Assembly (NCBI GenBank): GCA_017537565.1 | Contig: JAFYKQ010000118.1 | Span: forward strand, 67,578-116,365 | DNA: 48,788 bases | From: Flavobacteriales bacterium | GTDB taxonomy: Bacteria; Bacteroidota; Bacteroidia; Flavobacteriales; UBA1820 | Reading direction: 5' to 3' | In this document: positions 42,694-48,788 of the stretch, piece by piece | Numbering within the stretch: position 1 is the stretch's first letter | How the letters are laid out: the number at the start of each line of letters is the position of its first letter | The notes under the pieces: generated by a model | Databases searched by the model: none | What the model was told of the DNA's origin: nothing | What the model saw: the letters and a program-made list of their open reading frames with translations, nothing else | Position numbers and translations under genes: made by a program

Positions 42694-42725
42694 AAAAGAG
42701 CCTGCACTTTAAGCAGGCTCTCGTT
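42694..42725 (-). terminator. terminator after yajC
   Basis: On the minus strand AGAGCCTGC pairs with GCAGGCTCT around a 7-base loop and is followed by TTTTGGG. It lies between yajC and mazG and should limit read-through into mazG. Confidence 0.75.
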
Positions 42726-42744
42726 TCTACTTCCTTTATTATGA

Positions 42745-43062
42745 TTATTTGGCTTCTTTGTTACCGTAACGTGCCAGTGTAAGGTCACGAGATATAGCAG
42801 ATAGTTCAAATACTATATGACCAGCCTTTGTATCTATTACAGCAGTAGAGTCATTTATCTCTACCAAACGACCGTGGATACCACCTATGGTTACAACCCA
42901 CTGTCCTTTCTGCAATTCTTCTCTGAATTGTTTTTCCTGTTTCTGACGTTTCTGTTGAGGACGTATCATAAGGAAATACATAATGGCTATAAATGCCACG
43001 AGCATGATTATCATACTCATACCGCCACCACCAGCGGCTGCTTGAAGGATAATTTGATTCAT
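42745..43062 (-). CDS. yajC: preprotein translocase subunit YajC
   Basis: This 105-residue accessory subunit of the Sec translocon has one membrane helix (residues about 15-36, including MLVAFIAIMYFLMIRPQQKR, the family hallmark). A small soluble domain follows, with GQWVVTIGGIHGRLVEI. It is downstream of the DUF1573 gene by 32 bp in the usual Bacteroidota order nusB-DUF1573-yajC. Confidence 0.94.
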   Translation of the reverse strand: MNQIILQAAAGGGGMSMIIMLVAFIAIMYFLMIRPQQKRQKQEKQFREELQKGQWVVTIGGIHGRLVEINDSTAVIDTKAGHIVFELSAISRDLTLARYGNKEAK

Positions 43063-43094
43063 TTTATTTAAGAATTAAGTTTATGATTTCTGTG

Positions 43095-43535
43095 TTATTT
43101 GGGGTCGACGATATTACCAGTGATATATAGTATCTCACGACCTTCGCGGGTATTTACCGTAAGGGTTACCGATTTGGTAAAACGGTCCCAACCTTCGCCA
43201 TTAAACGTAACCTTGACCTGTGATTCATCTCCTGGCATTATAGGTTCGCGAGGGTATTCGGGCATAGTACAACCACACGACGTTGCGACATCTGCTATGA
43301 TGAGCGGAGCATTACCCGTATTCTTAAACTTAAAGACGTGTGATACTTTTTTACCACGTTCTATATCACCAAAGTCCCATTTGCGGGCATTGCGTTCCCA
43401 GGCCATAATGGCACGCTTTTCTTTTTTGACCTCGGTCATCTGTGCATCTTTTTTACCTCCTTTGCTTTGAGGTTCTGCTCCGCACATACTCACCGTCAGT
43501 CCCAATGCTACTATTAGCAGTAATACCTTTTTCAT
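43095..43535 (-). CDS. DUF1573-domain exported protein
   Basis: The 146-residue protein has a signal peptide (MKKVLLLIVALGLTVSMCGA) and a DUF1573 domain: WDFGDIERGKKVSHVFKFKNTGNAPLIIAD, then ATSCGCTMPEYP with its conserved CGCT. The domain is Ig-like (ASH/MSP-type) and the family is abundant in Bacteroidota. Function is unknown; its place between nusB and yajC is a conserved neighbourhood. Confidence 0.9.
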   Translation of the reverse strand: MKKVLLLIVALGLTVSMCGAEPQSKGGKKDAQMTEVKKEKRAIMAWERNARKWDFGDIERGKKVSHVFKFKNTGNAPLIIADVATSCGCTMPEYPREPIMPGDESQVKVTFNGEGWDRFTKSVTLTVNTREGREILYITGNIVDPK

Positions 43536-43595
43536 CTTTTATATCTCGTATTTGGGTGAGGTTGTAAAAATACAAAATTTATGTAACACAACCAA

Positions 43596-44540
43596 CTACA
43601 TAAGGCCTCTGCCCGATTTCTGGATTTTTCCTTCTTTTGTCAAACTTTCCATCAGACGGTCCAATACACCATTTATAAACACACTGCTTTTAACCGTAGA
43701 GTATTCCTTGGCCACCTCTATGTATTCGTTAAGTGTAACCTTGGCTGGTATGGTATTAAAGAGCATAAATTCCACCACAGCCATCTCCATCAGGATAAAG
43801 TCCACCATCGCTATGCGTTCGGCGTCCCAGTTTCTTAATTTTTCTTCTATCATAGGTCTATATGATGGCCCTTTCTCTATGGTGCGTTCCAGTAGTTTTA
43901 CCGCAAAGTCCCTATCCAGAATATCCTTAAACAGTGTAGGTATCTCCATCTCATCTACCGGTATATCTTCATAGATATCGGTTATGGTTTTAAGCAGCAT
44001 ACTATTGGCTACCTGCAAGTCTCCTACCCATTCCTTATGGCAATCTTCATAATAGTCTGCCACAGCTTCCATAGGAGCTATTATCTTTTTGAAGAGGAAT
44101 ATCACTATCTTTTTATGAGCTATAAACGTAGGTGTTTCCTCCTGCATATATTCTTCATATTCGCTCGACTGCAAAAACTCGTTATAACACAGTTCCACAT
44201 ACTCGCTGCGGTCCTGCCAAGGCGAAGAAAAACGTTCTGCAAGACGGCGTAGAGTCTTATTTTCTTCCAGAAAAGCAAATACAGGATTCTCTACAAAACG
44301 CATATTTGGATTAAGGTCTTCGGCTGTAGCCAGACGTTTGCCGCGACGGGCTTCTATACGGGCTGATGCCATATCCTTTACCGCCAGCAACAACGAATAC
44401 TGATATGAATACAGTTCTTCTATCTTTTCTATTCCCAGTATGAGATTCTTACGAGCTACGGCTATATCCTGCATATCTGACTGTCTATAAGCATAGACCG
44501 CCTGCATTACTTTGGCTCTTATATGACGACGTGTGAGCAT
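43596..44540 (-). CDS. nusB: transcription antitermination protein NusB, long form
   Basis: NusB binds boxA RNA with S10 in rRNA antitermination. The 314-residue protein has the N-terminal MLTRRHIRAKVMQAVYAYRQS, and the real NusB fold lies in the C-terminal half (LLERTIEKGPSYRPMIEEKLRNWDAERIAMVDFILMEMA). It is about twice the length of E. coli NusB because of an inserted or added helical region at residues 50-180, which is normal in Bacteroidota. It starts the nusB-DUF1573-yajC operon. Confidence 0.93.
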   Translation of the reverse strand: MLTRRHIRAKVMQAVYAYRQSDMQDIAVARKNLILGIEKIEELYSYQYSLLLAVKDMASARIEARRGKRLATAEDLNPNMRFVENPVFAFLEENKTLRRLAERFSSPWQDRSEYVELCYNEFLQSSEYEEYMQEETPTFIAHKKIVIFLFKKIIAPMEAVADYYEDCHKEWVGDLQVANSMLLKTITDIYEDIPVDEMEIPTLFKDILDRDFAVKLLERTIEKGPSYRPMIEEKLRNWDAERIAMVDFILMEMAVVEFMLFNTIPAKVTLNEYIEVAKEYSTVKSSVFINGVLDRLMESLTKEGKIQKSGRGLM

Positions 44541-44587
44541 ATTTTATGTTTTATTCTATATTATGACATCTTTATAGACGTACCCTG

Positions 44588-44595
44588 CAAAGGTA
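44588..44595 (-). promoter_or_regulatory. TACCTTTG -7 box of the nusB operon
   Basis: On the minus strand an exact TAnnTTTG match lies 48 bp before the nusB start. No TTTG is visible 18-21 bp upstream. Confidence 0.5.
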
Positions 44596-44703
44596 ATACA
44601 TTATTTTTTTCTTTTCATATGATATTTTGCTTTTTACTTTGTACATTTATAAAGAAAATCGGTCGTAAAGGTTCTACCTTGTGGCCCACACACCAACCTT
44701 ACT

Positions 44704-45075
44704 ATGAACACCCCTACACCCAAACGCCATTTCTTCCCTTCAAAATCATCGAGCAAGACATTTAAAAAACGTCCATCTGCCTCATATGACCCCTCTCTTA
44801 AAAATTTCTCACGACTTTCCAGCGAAATCCACATCTATGGTATAGACGACCCTATGACCATAGAACACGCCATAGAACACTCTATACGCATACTACTTAA
44901 CAACCATCTCCCTACCGATGAACACCTGCAAAACATATGGATAGCCGATACCCGTGGCATAACACGTGTATGGGAGATGAGCGAGACGGCCTATCGTCTC
45001 ACCCTTATAAACCTGGCATCACAATCCCCACGACTATCACAGATGCTCATACGCCACATCAAATTTTTTAAATAA
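44704..45075 (+). CDS. hypothetical protein with basic N-terminus
   Basis: This 123-residue protein of no known family has a basic Ser/Lys-rich start (residues 1-35) and no signal peptide or membrane segment. The middle reads IHIYGIDDPMTIEHAIEHSIRILLNNHLPTDEH and is probably helical, followed by IWIADTRGITRVWEMSETA. It precedes yciH on the same strand by 73 bp. It may be a small regulatory or DNA/RNA-binding protein, but that rests on charge alone. The codons look like those of neighbouring genes, so it is likely a real gene. Confidence 0.55.
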   Translation: MNTPTPKRHFFPSKSSSKTFKKRPSASYDPSLKNFSRLSSEIHIYGIDDPMTIEHAIEHSIRILLNNHLPTDEHLQNIWIADTRGITRVWEMSETAYRLTLINLASQSPRLSQMLIRHIKFFK

Positions 45076-45086
45076 TCTCCTCTACC

Positions 45087-45107
45087 ATATACGCAAATTG
45101 CGTATAT
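45087..45107. promoter_or_regulatory. 21-bp perfect palindrome overlapping the yciH promoter
   Basis: ATATACGCAA, one central A and TTGCGTATAT form a perfect inverted repeat with odd centre. The last five bases overlap the TATATTTG box at 45103-45110. Its size and place suit an operator for a dimeric repressor of the yciH gene. Confidence 0.55.
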
Positions 45108-45110
45108 TTG
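45103..45110 (+). promoter_or_regulatory. TATATTTG -7 box of yciH
   Basis: An exact TAnnTTTG match 38 bp before the chosen ATG at 45149. It supports the shorter start, because a start at 45098 would lie at or before the predicted transcript start. Confidence 0.6.
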
Positions 45111-45148
45111 ACATATCTATCTACTATTATATAGATAGGCATAACTGT

Positions 45149-45493
45149 ATGGCAAAAAACATATCACATTCGTTTGAAGAGCTGGGAGGATTGGTATTCT
45201 CTACCGACCGCACTATGGACCTCTCCCCTGCGGAGGAAGAAGTAGAAACACTTACCGCCGATGCTCAACGACTCAAAGTAAAACGCGACGCCAGCGGGCG
45301 ACGTGGAAAGGTCGTTACCATCATAGAAGGATTTGTAGGGAGTGATGAAGACCTCGAAGAACTAGGCCGCAAGGTAAAAAAACACTGTGGTGTAGGTGGC
45401 AGCGTGAAAGACTCACAGATAATAATCCAAGGCGAGCTTACAGACAAGATACGCACATTCCTCATAGGTCAAGGCTATACTCGTACCAAATAA
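45149..45493 (+). CDS. yciH: SUI1/YciH-family translation factor
   Basis: The 114-residue protein belongs to the SUI1/eIF1-like family. I chose the ATG at 45149 (MAKNISHSFEELGGLVFSTD) because the region upstream overlaps the promoter and has no family similarity. The SUI1 core is in the C-terminal half: RRGKVVTIIEGFVGSDEDLEEL, then KKHCGVGGSVKDSQIIIQGE. YciH is thought to influence start-site fidelity and stress responses, but its role in bacteria is not fully settled. The nucleoside phosphorylase gene begins 2 bp after its stop. Confidence 0.9.
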   Translation: MAKNISHSFEELGGLVFSTDRTMDLSPAEEEVETLTADAQRLKVKRDASGRRGKVVTIIEGFVGSDEDLEELGRKVKKHCGVGGSVKDSQIIIQGELTDKIRTFLIGQGYTRTK

Positions 45494-45495
45494 TA

Positions 45496-46386
45496 ATGAA
45501 CGCTATGAATACCATTAAAGAATCTGAACTTATCATCACACCGCAAGGTCAGATATACCACATAGGATTACGTCCAGAAGAATGTGCCGATACGGTCATA
45601 TTGGTAGGAGACCCTGCCCGTGTGGAACGCGTATCACGACATTTTGATAGTATAGAACACCGCAGTTCTCATCGCGAGATGGTTGTAAATACAGGCACTT
45701 ACCGCGGTGTGCGTATGACGGTACTATCCAGCGGTATAGGACCCGATAACATAGATATAGTCATAAACGAACTAGACGCTCTTAAAAACATAGACTTCGA
45801 TACCCGTAGCATAAAACCCACACATACCTCTATGCGTATAGTACGCATAGGAACATCGGGTTCATTGCAGAAGGAAATACCTGTGGATAGTTATGTGGTG
45901 TCTAGATATGGACTGGGGCTGGACGGCGTCCTGCATTTCTATGACAGCCAGCACGTACGCAACATAGAACTGGAAAACGCATTTATAGAGCAGACATCGT
46001 GGAACAAACTCCTATCCAGACCCTATGTTGTAAGTGGCGACGAGGCTCTCTTTACAGCACTTAGCAGCGAGAACACCCACGCAGGCTTTACAGCTACCGC
46101 CATCGGTTTTTATGGACCACAAGGCAGGGTGTTGAGATTGCCATTGGCACAGGAGGATATGAACTCTCGCATAGAGGGATTCACACATAATGGTTTACGT
46201 ATCACAAACTATGAGATGGAGACATCTACCATCTATGGACTTGCCGCTCTTTTGGGACACCGAGCCTGCTCCATAAACTGCATCATAGCCAATCGTGCAG
46301 CAGGGACTTTTTCCTCCCACCCACTAGAATCGGTAGACAATATGATAAAATACACACTGGATAAATTGGCCGATATGCCACTGTAA
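45496..46386 (+). CDS. nucleoside phosphorylase (uridine-phosphorylase-like)
   Basis: This 296-residue enzyme splits a nucleoside with phosphate into base and ribose 1-phosphate. Its family motifs are ILVGDPARVERV near the N-terminus (phosphate site), VVNTGTYRGVRMTVLSSGIG, IGTSGSLQKEIPV, and NYEMETSTIYGLAALLG, the typical E-M-E-x-x segment that holds the ribose. The closest match in style is uridine phosphorylase, but the base specificity cannot be fixed. It is 2 bp after yciH and 3 bp before trmD, so all three are probably one transcript. Confidence 0.88.
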   Translation: MNAMNTIKESELIITPQGQIYHIGLRPEECADTVILVGDPARVERVSRHFDSIEHRSSHREMVVNTGTYRGVRMTVLSSGIGPDNIDIVINELDALKNIDFDTRSIKPTHTSMRIVRIGTSGSLQKEIPVDSYVVSRYGLGLDGVLHFYDSQHVRNIELENAFIEQTSWNKLLSRPYVVSGDEALFTALSSENTHAGFTATAIGFYGPQGRVLRLPLAQEDMNSRIEGFTHNGLRITNYEMETSTIYGLAALLGHRACSINCIIANRAAGTFSSHPLESVDNMIKYTLDKLADMPL

Positions 46387-46389
46387 TAT

Positions 46390-47070
46390 ATGAGAATAGA
46401 CATTATAACCGCCGTACCGGCACTACTGGAAAGCCCCTTTGCACATTCTATAATGAAACGCGCACAGGACAAGGGATATGTAGAGATATATGTACACAAC
46501 CTACACGATTACTCCAAAAACAAATATCGCCAAGTGGACGATTATCAGTTTGGCGGAGGTGCTGGTATGGTGATGATGATAGAACCTATCGACAAATGCA
46601 TAGAACAACTCAAAAGTGAACGCCACTATGACAGCGTCATATATATGACACCAGACGGCCAGCAGTGGGACCAGCCTATGGCAAATACATTTTCTATGTA
46701 TGAAAACATCATCATACTATGCGGACACTACAAGGGTGTGGACGAACGCGTGAGAGAGCTGCACATCACACACGAGATATCGATAGGAGACTATGTGATT
46801 TCGGGAGGTGAACTGGCAGCGGCAATAGTGGCAGACAGCATAGTACGTCTTATTCCCGGTGTGTTGGGCGACGAACAGAGTGCTCTTTCAGATAGCCACC
46901 AAGACGGATTACTATCACCACCTATATATACCCGCCCGGTAGAATACAAGGGGCTGAAAGTACCCGATGTGCTTATGAGTGGAAATCACGGTGCGATAGA
47001 GAAATGGAGAGCCGAGGAAGCTATACGTCGCACACGTGAACGCCGCCCCGATATGTTAAAGGAGGATTGA
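46390..47070 (+). CDS. trmD: tRNA (guanine-N1)-methyltransferase
   Basis: TrmD methylates G37 in tRNAs with a G at position 36 and keeps the reading frame. The 226-residue protein starts [21 protein letters not shown], with [12 protein letters not shown] in the middle and [12 protein letters not shown]. The knot region [17 protein letters not shown] and the C-terminal [30 protein letters not shown] are diagnostic. Length is normal. It is not next to ribosomal genes rpsP/rplS as in E. coli. Confidence 0.96.
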   Translation: MRIDIITAVPALLESPFAHSIMKRAQDKGYVEIYVHNLHDYSKNKYRQVDDYQFGGGAGMVMMIEPIDKCIEQLKSERHYDSVIYMTPDGQQWDQPMANTFSMYENIIILCGHYKGVDERVRELHITHEISIGDYVISGGELAAAIVADSIVRLIPGVLGDEQSALSDSHQDGLLSPPIYTRPVEYKGLKVPDVLMSGNHGAIEKWRAEEAIRRTRERRPDMLKED

Positions 47071-47288
47071 AATAAAAAAAAAGAGTAGATAAAAAATCAT
47101 CAATCAAGTCATAAGACCTCATAAAGTGTAGATTTTACCCTCAAACGTTGAGTTTTCAGCAATATTTCACCACAAATGATGCAGTAGGTGTATTTATGAA
47201 ATAAAGTATGGCAAGGTGAAAAATCTTTTCTAAATTAGCACCCATAAACAATTAAATAACATATTAAAAACAAAACATTCTCAAAAAG

Positions 47289-48692
47289 ATGAAATACAGA
47301 ATAGAAAGCGACTCGTTGGGCGAGGTAAAAGTACCTGCTACGGCGTATTACGGAGTTCAGACACAACGTGCGATAGAAAACTTTGACATCTCTCGCATCA
47401 AGGTAAGCGACTACCGCGAATTGGTAAAAGCTCTTGGTATAGTTAAACTAGCTGCTGCTCGTGCCAACTACGCTCTAGGACTACTTCCAAAAGACATCTT
47501 CCAGGCTATGGAAGCTGCTTGCCAGAGAATCATTGACGGTGAATTTGACAAAGAATTCCCTGTGGACCTTATCCAGGGTGGTGCAGGTACTTCTACCAAT
47601 ATGAACGCCAATGAAGTTATTGCCAATATAGCTCTTGAATCTATGGGCAAAGAACGTGGCGATTACAAAACTATCTCTCCAAACGACCACGCAAACCTAT
47701 CACAGAGTACAAATGACGCATATCCTACTTCTCTTAAAGTAGCATTCATCTACTCAAACATAGAGCTTATAAAACACCTGGAAGGCCTTATCGCTTCTTT
47801 CCGTGCCAAAGGAAAAGAATTTGCTTCTATCCTTAAAATGGGCCGTACAGAAATGCAGGACGCTGTGCCTATGACAGTAGGACAGGAGTTTGAAGCATTT
47901 GCTGCTACTCTTTCAGAAGAAGTTGACCGTCTTAACCAGAATGCAAAACTATTCCAGGAAATAAACATGGGTGCTACTGCCATAGGTACTGGTATCAACT
48001 CTACTCCTGGATATGCAGAACTGGTTACTTCAAAACTTTCAGAGATAATGGGTATGACATTTATCAAGGCTTCAAACCTTATAGAAGCTACTCCAGATAC
48101 TGGTTCATACGTTATCTACTCTTCGGCTCTTAAACGTTTGGCTGTAAAACTTTCAAAGATAAGCAATGACCTTCGTCTGCTTTCTTCTGGTCCTCGTTGC
48201 GGTTTCAACGAAATCAACCTACCTTCACTTCAGCCAGGTTCTTCTATCATGCCAGGTAAAGTAAACCCTGTGGTTCCTGAAATGGTGAGCGAGGTATGCT
48301 ACAAGGTAATAGGCAACGACCTTACAGTTACATTTGCTGCAGAAGCTGGTCAGTTGCAGCTTAACGCTATGGAGCCAGTTATCGCCGAAGCTATACTGGA
48401 ATCTATCACATACCTATGCCGTGCTATGGATACACTATCACAGAAATGTGTAGATGGTATCACTGCCAATGTAGATGTATGCCGCAATATGGTGATGAAT
48501 TCTATCGGTCTTGTTACAGCTCTTAACCCATACATCGGTTACAAGAATTCGGCTATGATAGCCAAAGAAGCTCTTGCAACAGGTAAAGGCGTTTATGACC
48601 TGGTACTAGAACACAACATTCTAGCCAAAGACAAACTGGACGAAATCCTAGACCCAGAAAATATGATTGCTCCTCACCCATTTGAGAAATAA
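47289..48692 (+). CDS. aspA: aspartate ammonia-lyase (aspartase)
   Basis: Aspartase splits L-aspartate into fumarate and ammonia. The 467-residue protein has the superfamily signature GSSIMPGKVNP at residues 317-327, whose Ser is the catalytic base, plus GRTEMQDAVPMT and STNDAYPTSLK, all matching aspartase rather than class II fumarase. Codons favour T-ending forms more than many neighbours do, consistent with high expression. The stop at 48690-48692 lies inside a perfect palindrome running to the window end. The gene is preceded by a 218-bp gap with no clear promoter. Confidence 0.94.
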   Translation: MKYRIESDSLGEVKVPATAYYGVQTQRAIENFDISRIKVSDYRELVKALGIVKLAAARANYALGLLPKDIFQAMEAACQRIIDGEFDKEFPVDLIQGGAGTSTNMNANEVIANIALESMGKERGDYKTISPNDHANLSQSTNDAYPTSLKVAFIYSNIELIKHLEGLIASFRAKGKEFASILKMGRTEMQDAVPMTVGQEFEAFAATLSEEVDRLNQNAKLFQEINMGATAIGTGINSTPGYAELVTSKLSEIMGMTFIKASNLIEATPDTGSYVIYSSALKRLAVKLSKISNDLRLLSSGPRCGFNEINLPSLQPGSSIMPGKVNPVVPEMVSEVCYKVIGNDLTVTFAAEAGQLQLNAMEPVIAEAILESITYLCRAMDTLSQKCVDGITANVDVCRNMVMNSIGLVTALNPYIGYKNSAMIAKEALATGKGVYDLVLEHNILAKDKLDEILDPENMIAPHPFEK

Positions 48693-48788
48693 TCATAGGA
48701 CAGGATACTGATACAGTCCCGCCACACGCGCGTGTGGCGGGACTGTATCAGTATCCTGTCCTATGATTATTTCTCAAATGGGTGAGGA
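48671..48788. repeat. 118-bp perfect palindrome at the window end, likely fold-back artefact
   Basis: The sequence reads identically on both strands over two 59-bp arms, with the centre between 48729 and 48730 in CCACACGC/GCGTGTGG. The left arm includes the last 22 bp of aspA, and the right arm repeats them in reverse and stops exactly at the end of the window. A real terminator hairpin for aspA may lie at its centre (CAGTCCCGCCACACGC), but no T-tract follows. A palindrome that copies coding sequence back suggests a fold-back or graph-end artefact rather than biology. Confidence 0.9.

Noticed and set aside
47071-47288. Leader structure or riboswitch before aspA
   Set aside because: Only a 7-bp TTTCACC/GGTGAAA pair 43 bp apart and a 5-bp CTCAA/TTGAG stem are visible, and TAAATTAG at 47231 is a poor promoter box. 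I see no known riboswitch.

Overview
The window looks like ordinary chromosome of a Bacteroidota bacterium, probably of the Bacteroidales or a close relative. The main evidence is the promoter style (several good matches to the phylum's TTTG-N18-21-TAnnTTTG pattern, with almost no Shine-Dalgarno sequences). Gene content agrees: an ExbB-ExbD-ExbD cluster, a long NusB followed by a DUF1573 protein and YajC, 6-bladed-propeller lipoproteins, a CarboxypepD_reg-type TonB receptor, an M13 peptidase lipoprotein and a YciH/SUI1 protein. GC content is moderate, and ATA is a very common isoleucine codon. I saw no phage, integrase, transposase or CRISPR array.

Layout. 1-2344 (minus): TonB energising complex exbB, a small membrane protein, exbD and a second exbD cut by the window edge. 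2345-2826: a pyrimidine-rich 60-bp tandem repeat and tRNA-Ser(GGA). 2826-6947: asparaginase, an acyltransferase and an App1-type phosphatidate phosphatase, divergent from a diacylglycerol/sphingoid kinase. 7030-9069: M13 peptidase. 9477-11864: TonB-dependent receptor. 12044-12199: rpmH. 12273-23883 (minus): F-type ATP synthase operon, bactofilin-atpZ-membrane protein-atpB-E-F-H-A, then four unrelated envelope genes, then atpG and tsaB. atpD and atpC are absent. 23994-27015: a DUF2461 gene, then an AT-rich islet with a 220-bp nested inverted repeat and two small exported proteins of unknown function, then an SGNH hydrolase. 27064-30731: LemA/TPM genes, a TPR-like exported protein and TatD. 30841-32119: TonB and a secreted, anchorless relative of its C-terminal domain. 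32196-36838: fabG, aroK, an efflux adaptor, a TolC-family protein and a SIMPL protein. 36934-41833: a SpoU methyltransferase, an AddB-like nuclease, an RluB-like pseudouridine synthase and a CWC protein. 41897-44540: mazG, yajC, DUF1573, nusB. 44704-48692: an orphan ORF, yciH, a nucleoside phosphorylase, trmD and aspA.

How the genes work together. The exb cluster, TonB and the receptor at 9477 are the parts of an outer-membrane import system. The ATP synthase genes encode all of Fo plus alpha, delta and gamma, so beta and epsilon must come from another locus. The lipid genes at 3859-6947 include enzymes expected to act in opposite directions on diacylglycerol and phosphatidate.

The most unusual points are: (1) the nested inverted repeat at 24802-25022, with a promoter-like sequence just before it, a candidate structured RNA; (2) three paralogous lipoproteins plus a phosphoesterase lying between atpA and atpG; (3) a secreted TonB C-terminal-domain paralogue beside tonB; (4) a Gly-to-Val change in the cofactor-binding motif of FabG; (5) a 21-bp perfect palindrome over the yciH promoter; (6) a 118-bp perfect palindrome that folds the end of aspA back on itself at the very end of the window, most likely an assembly artefact. 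I found no complete multi-gene system that I could call new with confidence.
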